DNA from: Paralvinella palmiformis
Taxonomy: Eukaryota; Annelida; Polychaeta; Terebellida; Alvinellidae
Assembly: GCA_025642065.1 (NCBI GenBank)
Contig: JAODUP010000054.1
Location: forward strand, 733,501 to 797,500
Length of the DNA stretch: 64,000 nt
Direction: 5' to 3'
Under the pieces are notes generated by a model, which worked only from the letters and a program-made list of their open reading frames with translations, did no database searches and was not told the origin of the DNA. This document shows positions 13,374 through 26,645 of this stretch, in pieces (the first letter of the stretch is position 1; each line of letters begins with the position of its first letter). The translations under genes were made by a program, and so were the position numbers.

Positions 13374-14740
13374 TCAATTATTGTTGTTATTGTGGTGATG
13401 GTGCGAGTTATTGTTGTTATTATGGTGTTGGTGGTGCCAGTTATTGTTGTTATTATGGTGTTGGTGGTGCCAGTTATTGTTGTTATTATGGTGTTGGTGG
13501 TGCCAGTTATTGTTGTTATCTTTAGAAGCGGTGGTGGAGCCAGTTATTGTGGTAGTTGTGGTGGTGGTAGTGCCTGTTAATGTTGTTATCATGGTGGTGG
13601 TGGTGCCAGTTAATTTTGTTATCGTGGTGGTGGTGGTGATGGTGCCAGTTATTGTTGTTATTGTGGTGGTAGTGGTGCCAGTTATTGTTGTTATCATGGT
13701 GGTATTGGTGCCAGTTAATTTTGTTATCGTGGCGGTGGTGGTCGTGCCAGTTAATTTTGTTATCGTATTGTTGGTGGTGCTAGTTATTGTTGTTACCATT
13801 GTGGTGGTGGTGCTAGTTATTGTTGTTATCATGATGGTGGTGGTAGTGTCTGTTAATGTTGTTATCATGGTGGTGGTGGTGGTGCCAGTTAATTTTGTTA
13901 TCGTGGTGGTGTTGGTGCCAGTTAATTTTGTTATCGTGGCGGTGGTGGTCGTGCCAGTTAATTTTGTTATCGTATTGTTGGTGGTGCTAGTTATTGTTGT
14001 TACCATTGTGGTGGTGGTGCTAGTTATTGTTGTTATCATGATGGTGGTGGTAGTGTCTGTTAATGTTGTTATCATGGTGGTGGTGGTGGTGCCAGTTAAT
14101 TTTGTTATCGTGGTGGTGGTGGTGATGGTGCCTGTTATTGTTGTTTTTATTATGGTGGTGGTGTCAGTTATTGCTGTTATCATGGTGGTGGTGATGCCAG
14201 ATATTGTTGTTATTATGGTGGTGGTGGTGGTGCCAGTTATTGTTGTTATTATGGTGGTGGTGATGCCAGTTATTATTTTTAGCATGGTGGTGGTGGTGCC
14301 AGTTATTGTTGTTATCATGGTGGTGATGGTGCCAGTTATTGTTGTTATTATGGTGGTAGTGGTGCCAGTTATTGTTGTTATCATGGTGGTGTTGGTGCCA
14401 GTTAATTTTGTTATCGTGGCGGTGGTGGTGGTGCCAGTTAATTTTGTTATCGTATTGTTGGTGGTGCTAGTTATTGTTGTTACCATTGTGGTGGTGGTGC
14501 TAGTTATTGTTGTTATCATGATGGTGGTGGTAGTGGTGCCAGTTATTGTTGTTTTATGGTGGTGGTGGGGACAGTTAATTTTGTTATCGTGATGGTATTG
14601 GTGCCAGTTATTGTTGTTTTATGGTGGTGGTGGGGACAGTTAATTTTGTTATCGTGATGGTATTGGTGCCAGTTATTGTTGTTATTGTGGTGGTGGTAGT
14701 CGTGGTTGTTTTGGCGTTGTTTGTTTACAGCAAGACGGTT
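13374..14740. repeat. 1.37-kb minisatellite with roughly 30-36 bp units and higher-order duplication
   Basis: Imperfect tandem units have the form CCAGTTATTGTTGTTAT followed by a variable (GGT)n stretch, repeated roughly 40 times. A block of about 207 bases (about 13709-13915) recurs at about 13917-14120 and again in part at about 14400-14530, so there is a higher-order level. Unit lengths are mostly multiples of three, which leaves 380-390-codon frames open on both strands, Thr/Ile-rich on - and Val-rich on +. Both look like low-complexity shadows of the repeat, with no splice, start or domain evidence. Confidence 0.85.
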
Positions 14741-17700
14741 CCCGTTATTTACCCACAAAAAGGAACTATGTCTGTATTTAATTACAGCTCCAAGTACTCA
14801 ATGCATGCAAGCACCTGTCTTATATGTACTTTCATATCCCTATCCAAGCAGACAGACAGAGAGACAGATAAACACACAGAGGGTGAACAGACAGACATGC
14901 AGGCAGGAAGCCAGACAGACATGTAGACAATAAAAGTTGTTAAACTGTTTGGTTCAGCATCAATAAGAGCCAAATATATAGAACCATTTAAGCTAACATA
15001 ATCTACCCAACACTGATCGGCAGAACATATGCACACACGCACGCATGCACATATGCACATACAACACAATAACAACAATAACAACAAACACACACACATT
15101 TATTCACGTGCGTGCGGGTTGTAATTAGATTAAGTAAATTACTTCGCCTAGATTATCGTCCTGGTGTATCATACATAAGGAGGGGGGGGATACTCATTAA
15201 TAAAGTTGATAATTTACCTTTAAGCATAAACCTTCTCAACATTTGTACTGTGAAAACATTGTCAATATCATCATCACCAACACCATCATCATCATTACCA
15301 CCATCATCATAATCATCATCATTAATAACATGATTATAATAACAGCAGGCCTTGTTTTATTTTAGTAAATATCAATTGTCCGACATGAGATATTTTCACT
15401 CAGTAGTTTATCTGTTTAAAAACATACATTGCTATTTAATATTATTGACAGCGCCATCTTTTGACTAATTAGCTAACTAAAGCACGAATGTGAAATTCGG
15501 CAGGCACCATAGTAGTACAACAAAGACCAATCTTGTACCGAAAGATCAGCTAGGTCCGAACTGACCTAGCTTGACCCGAATTGACCTAACTAAACCCCTA
15601 TAATACAGTATATTAAACAGGAGTAATAACTTGCATTTATCGGCTTTGACCAAGATAATAGCTCGGTTTATCGTGCCACTTTATCCGAGATTACAGACAT
15701 TCCTACCCACTCGGCCATTGTTTAAATACTAAATGTGCGGACTGAGTGAGTTGGCTCAGGTAAGACACCATAATGAGCTTACTTCACCCGTCTAATCCAT
15801 ATAATATAATAAACATGGCCGCTTGCTCACGGCATCCATTGCTCAACCGCAGACAAACTCCTGGTTCCGCCATTAAATTTACCACGAGAAATCAAAACAA
15901 AGAGAGACCAAACACGTCCAGAAATACTAGTTAACATACTGGTGGTTTACAGAAGCTATACCAAATCAGTTTGTGCTTTAATTGCTAACAGATAATGACC
16001 GGGCACGTGGCTGTCGTGATAAGCATCATTGACCTGATTATGGGTGACGCGTGCCGTGGGCAAAACTTGGAACTAAACATTACTAATCTCCTCTAAGTAT
16101 ATCGGACACAAATAGTGTCAAGGTCTCAGAAGGTTCGTTCTGCTGATTATTGTATTCAGTAAGAATTCTTAAAATTTATAAGGAATATTAAGTAATAAAA
16201 TTGGTGCTTGTATTATCTGTTTGGTTTTGTTTTGTTGTTCGGGGATAATCCCCAGGCTGTCGCTTAATCAGCACAGCCTCTATGTTGGAGTGGTTGAGAA
16301 ATCCCCTCCCCCACCACTCACAGGGGAGCAGTACGGAAAGATGGAGCCGAAATACCCTGAGGGTGGTCACTGCCAGAGTGTTTTACGTCCTCAGTGGGGT
16401 TTTTAACGTCCCCCTTTATTTTAAATAATATTATCTGTCCGTTATGAGACTGGCTAGCTATCTTTCCGTGCTGCTTCTGCGTGAGGTGTGCGTGTGTGTG
16501 TGTCGGGTGGGGAAAGCTTTTCTGCGTCGCATGACAACACGAACACAAAACAAGCCGGATACAGTTGAAGTAGTTCTTTAGCGACTAACACCTTGAACAT
16601 AAAATAAATTTAAATATTATATTTAAACTTTTTAAGAGATGACACCTGAACTCTTCTGGTAACATTTATTCCACGATGTGTATCTATGTGTGTATCTGGT
16701 ATATGAAGTATACAATATCCACGTGACTCGAATCAAGACACATCCACTTGTAACGCTAAGGATATATCTAAGAATACAATGTAATATCTGAAGAAATATA
16801 TCAGGTTTTGGAAGCTCTACACCGCATACTCCTGTGGCAGTTGAGTTGATATAGTGTTAGAGTAGTTAAAGACGTGTGTCTGTCACGTTCAAGGTAACGT
16901 AACCCTTCGTGCAAATTAGTCATTATTATTAGTATTATTATTATCTCAGCTATTGTCTGTCATAGGGTCATCTGCCAGACTATACGCCAAAACTATAGAC
17001 GGGTCCAGGTAGAACACCTGGCGGTAAAGAGAGAAATTAGAAGCTATAATGTGTCTAGTTCTTACAACACCTGCTGACTTATGTATAACACCTAGATAGA
17101 TACTGAGTCACCTATAATATCTTCTTTTAAGGATCATCATTTGCCATACCAACCACTGACTGATATAAAATAAGTCGAATATAGCATTAGTAAGTTGTGA
17201 ATAATAATTCTATAACAGCAATTACCACATCCAAAACAGGTCTATACAGGCTCACGCTTATCCCCACGCACAAACACACACACTCACGCATGCACGTATG
17301 CTTAGTGATGAGGCATTCCATCTCTCAAGATGCGATATCATAGAAATAAATTTGGATTCATATGAGATGTTCAATCGGATGTTTGAATAGTAAATGATAG
17401 TGTTCACTTTGGTTTCCAGTAATTAGTAAACCATATTAATAATTGATTAATATAATTATTAACTCCACTGCATGATGAAATCTAAATACCAACAAATACA
17501 GGGAAATAAATTGTACTTTTGGCATAAGACATTAATTCAGATCTTCGAAATAGAGGTCATCGGCCATCAGGATCGTTGTATAAAGTTAGTATAAGATGAG
17601 GGACACCGTTTACTCAATGTTTATACGTCTATGTTTATCTTGCAGTGTTTGCTGACCAACGCTATCATTAATATTGAGTTAATTCCCACAAGATCGAGGT

Positions 17701-18145
17701 TCACATTCGGAGACCGAACAGGTTACACACGGTTCACGTGAACAGTTTCTTAATTTTTAAGAAAATTCCAGAATAGCCACTTCTTTTTTGGTTCCATCAT
17801 CATCATCGTCGTCATCATCATCTGGTGCGCCAAACTGTTCTGAAATAATCTTCGAACAAATGGCAATATGTTTTGTTATAAAATCTGCCAATGTTGATGA
17901 TAATGTCGATTTGTTTGGATGAAGTGGATATCATATTTGTTATTATACTGGAATACATACCAGATGGGTACATTTTAACTGCCATCTTCCAGCTGACCAC
18001 AAGTCAATGACTCCCAAACCGATCCAATCGAAACGCAATCGTCTAAGTACATTATGTGGAGAGGCTTTATCACCGAGAATCCTCCCTGAATTAGACATAT
18101 TGGGGAATTCTTTATCTCGACCCCACCCCCTCTCTCTCTCTCTCT

Positions 18146-18194
<49 letters not shown>

Positions 18195-19533
18195 AAATGA
18201 ATGAATGACAAATAATCAACTCTGCAGGAATTTATCGATTACATTGGATCATCCCCGTATAGCCAGATCTTCTCTCTTTATATGGTTTATGAGGATATCC
18301 TGACTGAAGTTAGAACACCAATCTCCGGATAGCACTTAATGACTTTTGACACATATCCTTGGGTCATTCCTGAGTACCTCTCTCCTCCGTTTGATTCGTC
18401 TGAATTATATTTGACATTACAATGACAGTAATATTACCACTAATGGTAGGACAAGATTTTTTATATTTGACTGCTAGAATATTATAAACCTGGTGTTCTC
18501 TTGTGTGAACGCCAAAGTCTGGTTTATATTATGAAACAAGAGATAATCACATCAGTGGACATAAGTGTCCTATTGAGGGCAGAATCATCATAAGGTAATA
18601 AGCTAATATTAAAACTAATATTCTGTTATCTCTTTTGTTCCATATTTCAGTGGTAGGTTGGTAAATTACGTGAGATTTTTGTGAACATTTCAGAACGTCT
18701 TTTTTCTATTCGGGAATACATTTTGTTTAACGTTAATAGATCTACGATACTTTAAATTCCAGACCTATCTAGACTTATTATCTTAATGGGTCCAGGAATC
18801 GTTCACAGTTATAACTGCTTTTATTTGAGACGAACATATGACTAAATTATAGAAATTAGATAAACTTGTTTGTTTTATTTGTCTACGAAGTTGAAAATGA
18901 TTGAAATGATTATTTAGGAATAATGATGTATTGATTAAAACGTCCTTTTAGGCTGCACCTATTTATTTTTGCACCAGAAAAGACTACGTTTGAGCTGAAA
19001 TTCTTTTTTTTATATAATTTAAGCTACTTCACTTTACCCACTAGACACATTGATCTAATATCGACGAAACACTTAGCCAAAGCCTTTTTTTGAGGAAATC
19101 AACTTGTTTTATAACATGGTTTCTCGGTGGAGATGTAATAAGGTGCTTTGGTTCTAATGATTGGTTTTGACCGCATCAGCAAACAGTTAAGGACATTACA
19201 TGCACGTGTGTACCAGGCCACCAGACAACAAACCTTTATAGTATATTAAGCATACAGGTTGTGAATGATGAATTATTGATCACGAACACTGAATTTCTGA
19301 CCTAGGAAAAGGGTCTTCTGGGAGGCACCACAGCCTCAAATTGTCATAAAATCACGTTAATACATAATATCAATAATACAGTGTTTAAAAAAGATTGTCT
19401 AGAAATATGTAATATTTCTCAATTGTTTCTCAGTATCTGTAAGTCTCCATATAAAGCAATGGATTCAGTACTGTACTTAATTATCCCCAGGTTGTTCACA
19501 CTGGAGAGAGAGAGAGAGAGAAAGTAGTGTGTT

Positions 19534-19580
<47 letters not shown>

Positions 19581-22506
19581 CCCCAGATAAGAAGAGTTCT
19601 GATTCGCCTAACCAGACGCGATGAGTTTATTTGAACTGGAATGTTTTCTGTAGAAAGGAAGCCACATATCCTCAGAACTTATTATTATAAGCCAGACAAA
19701 AATCCAACAGACATGAAGAATCTCCTGCTAACCTGCCCATTATATGCGCGAAAGTCTACAGAAGCCACGTTACCTCATACATTTCAATATTATCTCTTTG
19801 ATGACGTAATAGGCCAGCTAATATAGACGACAGATAAAGAATGCCAGCAGAGATTTACTGAAAGAACAAATGTTGTTGCTGGTATAGGTTGTTACTATAG
19901 CCAGTTAGCGAAGGATATTACCGGTCGTTAGGCCAACAATGGTCAACGTTCATTGTCAGTAATATAATTAGCACTCGGCGCAGATGAAAGGTTTCAGATG
20001 TTGTTTGTTCAAAAAGACAGCCTTGTGTCACACCTGCTTGAAAACAAAACATCGGCAGGATTCATTGCTGTCGTTGTATTTTATCAAATCGCAATAACTA
20101 GTAAGAGGCAAAAATGAGAAAAACCTCAAACAACGCGTGAACTAATAAGTATCAGACATGGCAATGTTTAGTAATTCCTTACATTAACTGTTTTGTCCTT
20201 ATTTCAGAAAGCATTCTCGGTTAAACACATCATATTAACTTAGTAAGTTTATCATTTGAGTACGATTTGAGTATTTGTCGAGTAAATATTATCTGAATAT
20301 ATTTCTGGTTAATATTGTGTTACCATAAAAGCTGGTTGGTGAATATCGATGCGAGTATGGATTTGTTTTATACATCTGATCATCATGTTTAGTTGAACAT
20401 ATCTGGATCCAGCTTCTTCTGGCTGCCAGCCATTCTGTGAAACCGGTTACCTGTTCAATGTGAAAGTAAAACGTTTAATTGAGCTCTTAGATCCCAAATA
20501 ACATCTAAACATAGAGACCGGGAAACATCAAAGTAAAATTGTTCCGTCTTCCTCGAATTTATGTTCAACTTATATCGAAGTGATGTTTATTGAGTGTAAT
20601 ACGATGGTCAGATTTCACGGAGGTCAGTTTATCGTTTATCTTTTCTAGACAGAGAGATCCAGATCTTTCTGACTTGATTCTGTTTGACATCTGGCCTCGA
20701 GTACATCGTACTCACGATAGACAGATGTCAGACTTTGTTTTATGAACAACAGATGTGATTACTAGCTTCTGGTTTGTCTTGAACAGAACAATACAAGTTT
20801 TACGGGTTGTCGTTCTTCTGCGTTTTGTTGTCATAGGAATAGCACAGAATGAATGTTAGTGATAACAACAAAACAAAAATAAGAGTTGCTAGCGCACAAC
20901 ATAATAATAATCTTTAAGATCGAAACCACGACCTCATTGTCTTGGATAGAAAAACGAATATTTCTACAATAATAACAAAACACAACAACAACAATAACGA
21001 CAATATGAGGGGGGGGGTAGGCACGTATCGTATGACATTCAGCCCACCAACGGCCAGGATTGCATACATCATAAATAACGGATGCCATTAAAACGAAAGC
21101 GAAATATCACCCATCTCTGTGGTATATGTCTTTATATCACCCATCTCTGTGGTACATGTCTTTATATCGCCCAGGGACAGGGACAGGTTCTCTCCAAAAA
21201 CATTAGTCTCTTGGTGGCCAGGATTCTTTCTTAGTCTAGCCTGAGGAACTAGGATCTAAACACATTGGTGGTCCAAGGCGGTTATTTATAACATATAACT
21301 AAAGTACGAACGAACGAGGGATCAAGGACAGAGTAGTAGGGATCAATTATCTTAGTCTCTTAAAACAAGTTTGATGATACAGGAAAAACTTACCTTGCAA
21401 TAGATAAAAAAAATTTAAAAAACATTCGAAATTAAGGCTCGATGTTAGCTTGGGTGCCATTGAAAATGTTACTAAAACTATATTTTATAGATTAATATAA
21501 AAATAAATGGCTTTCTAGCAAAATTGAGCAAATTAACTTCTTTCAATCAGTGTCACTGTGGCATTGTTGGTCAACGAAACTCCACAATACCTACATTTTC
21601 TTTAAAATACTAGCCAATACAAACACCAGGTGGCAGCACGCAGTACTTATGGCTGAAACGTTGAATGCGCATTACTTGAATACGGAGCTCAGCAGGCCTT
21701 CCACAAGAGAATGCACTCAGTTATAAGTTTACGAGTAAGTAAACACAGTTGTCAATTGAGTGATTCGGCATTCAGACATCGAGGAACTATGTTATATGAT
21801 AAAAACATCTACTGATTAACACATATCACTTCCCTAGGGATATAGCGACATAAGCATCGAAGGTGTAGAGTGTACTCAGAACTGGTACAAAACAAAGTAA
21901 CATATTTATCCTTTGTCGGCTTTTGTAGAAATTACCTGAAACAGTTTAAGAAGGGGAGACTTTATAAACTTGTATAACAGATGAACAGCGGACACAGAGA
22001 ATACTATAAAAACACAACTTATACAGTCCGTCACATCATCATAAAATAAAGTCGGATCCACATGACAAAGTGTTGGCATGATCCTGACGTATTCGTTGGA
22101 GAAAACAGTAAATAAATACAAATGCATCTAAAGCCGACGACAGCTATAAGCCGACATGAACCATACAAGAAGTAAAAATTGTGTAAAATATAGATCATAC
22201 AAGTAAAGCCGATATTGTTCAGAACAGAAAGAAACAGGATTACAAACCCACAGCATATTTATATCTGCAGAAAACATATCTTTTTAATGGGCTTCCGTAT
22301 TAAACAAAGATAGACGTACATAAATGTCAGCGTTATGATTATACAAAAAAACATATATCTACACGTTATGACAGAAAATAATAACTGACCGGGTCACAAC
22401 GATTAGGTGTAATAAACACGAGATTTTCTAAAAAGGGCCTTTTGTGGGCCTTTGACTTGTCATATTATTCACCACGTTAGAAAGAGTAACTTGGGCAAAT
22501 CGTAAG

Positions 22507-22558
<52 letters not shown>

Positions 22559-22599
22559 GACTATACTTCCTAAAAGTACAAGCTGTCAATTCCTTCACT
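14741..22599. other. No gene recognised; microsatellites and one SINE fragment
   Basis: Contents are (CAGA)-like and AC/GC runs near 14850-14930 and 15030-15095, an (ATC)n run at about 15258-15325, (CT)n(TA)n(GT)n at 18129-18194, (AG)n(AT)n(GT)n at 19503-19580, a doubled 37-base motif (ATATCACCCATCTCTGTGGT) at about 21106-21167, and (TA)n at 22507-22555. An open stretch at about 17992-18135 reads like a short exon (Pro-, Ser- and Arg-rich) but runs straight into the 18129 microsatellite with no donor site. Nothing here matches a known gene. Confidence 0.4.
16221..16428 (-). repeat. 5'-truncated tRNA-derived SINE copy (body and tail)
   Basis: This segment is near-identical over about 200 bases to the body and tail of the SINE at 38704-39062, in the same orientation. 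It includes the GGGGATAATCCCCAGGCTGTCG tail region, CCTCCCCCACCACTCACAGG and the block before TTTATTTTAAATAAT. The tRNA-like head is missing, which is typical of 5' truncation. Apparent open frames on both strands here are SINE sequence. Confidence 0.85.
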
Positions 22600-22960
22600 A
22601 AGCTTGAATAACGCTGACCTTGTCACACATATTCCATAAAATATCTCGGTGTTCTCAATAACAATTTCAATGAAGATTGAGATATCAGTCGCCAGTTGAG
22701 ATGCCTATGTGAAAGCTCAAATATTATTCTACATAAATTTGCATACTGTCCGCAAAAAGTCAAGCTCCATCTTCTTGAATCGTACTATTTATATTTTTAT
22801 GGTTCTGCTCTATGGTGTAACTACTCCATGCCTAGTATAACCAAATTGAGAGTAGCATATACATATGTGTTTCGTAATTTATAAGGGTATGGTAGGTGCG
22901 TTTGTTATCAACATAGTTGATACATAGGAAGCACAGATGTGTAAGGCATATTTAATATTT
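22600..22960 (+). pseudogene. Non-LTR retrotransposon reverse transcriptase, C-terminal relic
   Basis: One frame from about 22636 reads YLGVLNNNFNED-stop-DISRQLRCLC, then NIILHKFAYC, LESYYLYFYGSALWCNYS and ITKLRVAYTYVFRNL before a stop at 22882. The order 'YLG...D-I-RQ-R-L...N-L-KF...S-Y...Y...LW-Y...KLRVAYN-A-R-L' is the hallmark of the region after the reverse-transcriptase fingers/palm in animal non-LTR elements (CR1/Jockey-like). An in-frame TGA (expected Asp-Asp-Asp run) and the lack of the catalytic YADD core upstream show a short dead fragment. Flanking sequence is (TA)n at 22507-22555 and plain AT-rich DNA. Confidence 0.75.
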
Positions 22961-23137
22961 TGTCAAAGGTTGTTGTCATCTACAAATAATATAGTTACTT
23001 GAATTAATACCAACACATTGTTGTGACATAACTACATGTGGCAGAAGTGTGATAATTCTTTATATATTTGTCATAACTAGTGAATTTTTCATATTATATT
23101 GACAAATTTTTGTGATACTGTAATCTAGTCTTTTTAT

Positions 23138-23254
<117 letters not shown>

Positions 23255-24339
23255 TCTAATCCGCCTCTTTTAGCACCAGGTAAGGTTCCAAAATATAATT
23301 GCTTGAATAATCTAGGCATTAAACACAATATATATTGAGGCAACTTCCTGAAAGTTGGGCATACTAAATCCCAAAATTGAGGATTTATAAAGTGTTTGAA
23401 GTTTTTTCTTTTCCTTTTCAATGTTGTAGACTGTGTTCGTCATGATGCTGACCGTGTACCGATACTAGCACACAATATATGACATATTATACCTTAAAAT
23501 TAATTATCTTTCCACGAAATTCATATTAAGGAAATAAAAAAGACCTAATGGTTTGACGTTACGTATTTGAGGCGAGTGTGGGAGAGATGAAACATCATTT
23601 ACCCAATTTGTTTTGGTACACAATGTTTTGTTGTTAATATTATGGTAATACAAAATACAATAAATGTGTGCATACAATTCAAGTTATAGGGAAACAAGTG
23701 TTCTATCCATTTGGGACTTTGTGGAAAGAATTTGTTTTCATAACAGGAGACCAATTAAGGCGCAATAAGATCGAGGACATTATTGTGAAGAAATTAATTC
23801 AATCTTTATTATCAGGAACTTTCACAAAATGTTGTAAATGGCGTATTAAACATTCGTTTTGTTTTACCTACCATATTTACTCTACCTTATTATTGTCCAT
23901 CCTCCTCGATTTTTAATCTCAATTGTTGGTGTTTTTGAATCGTGTAAATATTCACATTTGATCAATGTTTAATTTCTTTAAAACATTTTCTTGTAAAATG
24001 TAGCCTTGTCTATATATCCTAATTGGAGATATAGACGTTAGTTAATTAATGCACAATTAAAATATATATAAGTAGACTTATTCTGGGTGTTTTAAGGGTG
24101 TATACGGTTGGCATCGTGGGTATACGTCGACAACATTCTCACTGTAGTAAAGGCATAAGACAACTGTTTATGGTGTATCAAATTTATTGTTCATATCTGT
24201 TAACTGGGCTACAAAAGAAATAACCATTGGATATTACCGGCATACCCGCAATAACATATAGTACAAGGATGAAATTGTCCTAAGCTTTGTTGTAAAGCTC
24301 ATTTGCGAAACTCGTCAAAGTTTTAGAGCTTGCCTTCAA

Positions 24340-25425
24340 CTTTGGGATTGCTAAGTGTGTAGATGATGTTAGCTTCTCCCACAATGAGAGTCTCGTTGCA
24401 TCCTTATCCACCATTTTCTGCCTTTAACCATACTCGTGTACGACACTTCGTAGGCTCTATTCTCGGCTGGTACGATCAATTGAGCGACACACGTAGGGTA
24501 AGATTCCGCCCTGTTCATAGTAGCATGGATCAACACAGGAATCATCATCTGTTGCTTCGCAGACATGATGGTATGACCTGCACCAATTCCGAGAACAACC
24601 TGGGGCTTTCAGGCAGCGATTAGCCGATTGCATATTTTCACTTCGCCTGCATCAACCTCCAGGATTTCCATGTTCTGCTTGGCTCTCCAGATGGCGGCAC
24701 AGAGCTTTTACGTGTTCGTTATGACAATTCTTTGGAAAGGCACCGAGAACGGCCCATGGTGGCACATATGCTTTTATTCCTGTATTACGAAGCAGACAAT
24801 TCGCTGATGAAGTGTACGACCTTTAGTTGCGGGAGTGGATCTTTCAGATGCAGCATCAGTTGCCAAAGTAGTAGAAGGCATAGGTAGTGGGAACGGAGTT
24901 GATTGTCACCCAAGACACTCCTACGAAGTTTCTCAGACTCATCCACCACCACTTTTTAGTGGACGATCACCGGGTGGAACGTGACACCATTCTTAGATGA
25001 CCGTGATTTCGTCTTGGTACTTCTTCACGGCTGCACGTCCTCCTGCAGCGGTCACGGAATGCAGGTATTCTACCGAACATGTTCGTTAAAAAATTGTCCC
25101 TGTTCTCCTCAACTAGTCTTCTTGGTCACATTGTTCTCAAATGCGATTTCTTGGGTCATCCAATTGTGGTAAGTTACAGTTGTTACCTGGCCCAGCATCG
25201 TCTCCAGATCTAGAAATCGTTTTGTAAACTGTTGTCCGAGAGTTTGATGACCTTCGAGATACTTTTCCAATGACCTTGTTGCAGTATCTGTTGTACGCGA
25301 GTGGCTTCTTCACCCTAGTTGGTGCCTTGTAGACGTGGTCGATGGCCACGGCATATGGAATTTCCGTCTTTGCGGAATTGGTGTTGCATACATCGCATCG
25401 AAGACAACGGTGAGCATACATAAGT
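24340..25425 (-). other. GC-richer tract with decayed open frames, unidentified
   Basis: This tract is visibly less AT-rich than its surroundings and has long, protein-like open stretches. On the minus strand, 25421-25137 reads RCDVCNTNSAKTEIPYAVAID..., and 24770-24369 reads through AKQNMEILEVDAGEVKICNR and PQVVLGIGAGHTIMSAKQQ with few stops. Several + frames are also partly open. The pieces are in different frames and broken by stops. I see no splice sites that join them and recognise no domain. It may be an old inserted element or a retro-copied gene. A homology search would be needed to name it. Confidence 0.3.
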
Positions 25426-26645
25426 GCATGATGTGTATTATAGAACTTGATTAAAGTTTTACAAGATATATAATGTACTTTATGTTGAAGTTAAGCAAGG
25501 GATGAAATCAAGTCAATTTTGCGAAGCCAAATTTTATGAATGCTTAAACCAATAACGAAACAAAAGCTCACAAGACATAAGTTCACAAGACACAAGTTCA
25601 CACCCTTAATGACAAAGGAGACAAAAGCTCACAACTAAAATACATTTTCCCATCAAATTGATTTTTCTATGTCGGAATTATTTGCGTGCATGTGTGTTAT
25701 GTAGTATAAATAGAAGAGATAAAGGGATATATGATACATCTTATGAGTAAATCCAATGAACAGATCTCATCTTTCTTATAAAATATACATTGCAATTAGT
25801 GATCCCTTTGATGTAATGACTTCTGATGGCTTCCTTGTCGCTCAAAGGGAGAATATCTGCAGGCGAAATGCGTTATCCATGCGAAATGCGTTACATCGGT
25901 TACCAACTGCGGTCTCGGGTTAGAAACAGCAATGGCGCCCACTGTTAACAGGGGATGGCAAATTTTCACTAACGATAAATACTGGAAATCTTTCAGCAAA
26001 TTATTTCATATTACACGGAAACTAGTATTTCAGCTGAATGATTGTCTTTCCAAAGGGTTTATCACAACATTTATCAAGATAAAACCCAATGATTGAGCTG
26101 ACTGATTTTTCCAGCCTTAGTTATTCAGGTTGACTTGTAGGGTTTATTTTAGCATGGGTTTCAATGGATTAAATAAATGATTGTAAAATAAAACTTTTAG
26201 CTGAATGTAGATTGATTTTAATGAAGATTTTTTTTAAAATAGTTACTAATTTTGAAATATTATTTTTAGTTGTACCTGGGAACCAATCATATATGTATCA
26301 CCTGTATATATTATTATTTGTATTATTATATAGACTATTAACACCCTTGACATTAATGGACTATAAATAGCCTAAATACAGCTTTTCAGCGAGACATTTA
26401 CCAGCTACTACATGCAACACAGTGATTCTTAGACTTCTAACCAGAGACTGTGTTGTGAAATTCAGCCACAAGCTGGCACCAGGGATAATTGGATCGGTCT
26501 ATTGTCCAGATTTAATTGGTTCAAAATTATCATCATTGATTTCGAAATATATAATGATCTATGCATTCATTTTTAAATCAAAACAAATCTGTTTTGTGTT
26601 GATTACAACAGTTTTTAAACAAAGCTGAAGGAAAGGTTTTAAAAA

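Noticed and set aside
13374..14592. Long open frames of 381 (-) and 393 (+) codons
   Set aside because: They are translations of a GGT/GTT minisatellite, open on both strands, with no start context, splice sites or domain; treated as repeat.
16221..16406. Open frame of 61 codons shared with 38651-38971
   Set aside because: The sequence similarity between the two is due to copies of one SINE, not a gene family.
19600..19830. Possible reverse-transcriptase tail (NLLLTCPLYARKSTEA)
   Set aside because: A 'LL--CPLY' pattern resembles the end of some LINE proteins but is too short and the flanks give no support.
25796..25999. Minus-strand frame of 67 codons
   Set aside because: A duplicated GCGAAATGCGTTA motif and a B-box-like GGGTTAGAAAC suggest a repeat fragment rather than a gene, but too weak to name.
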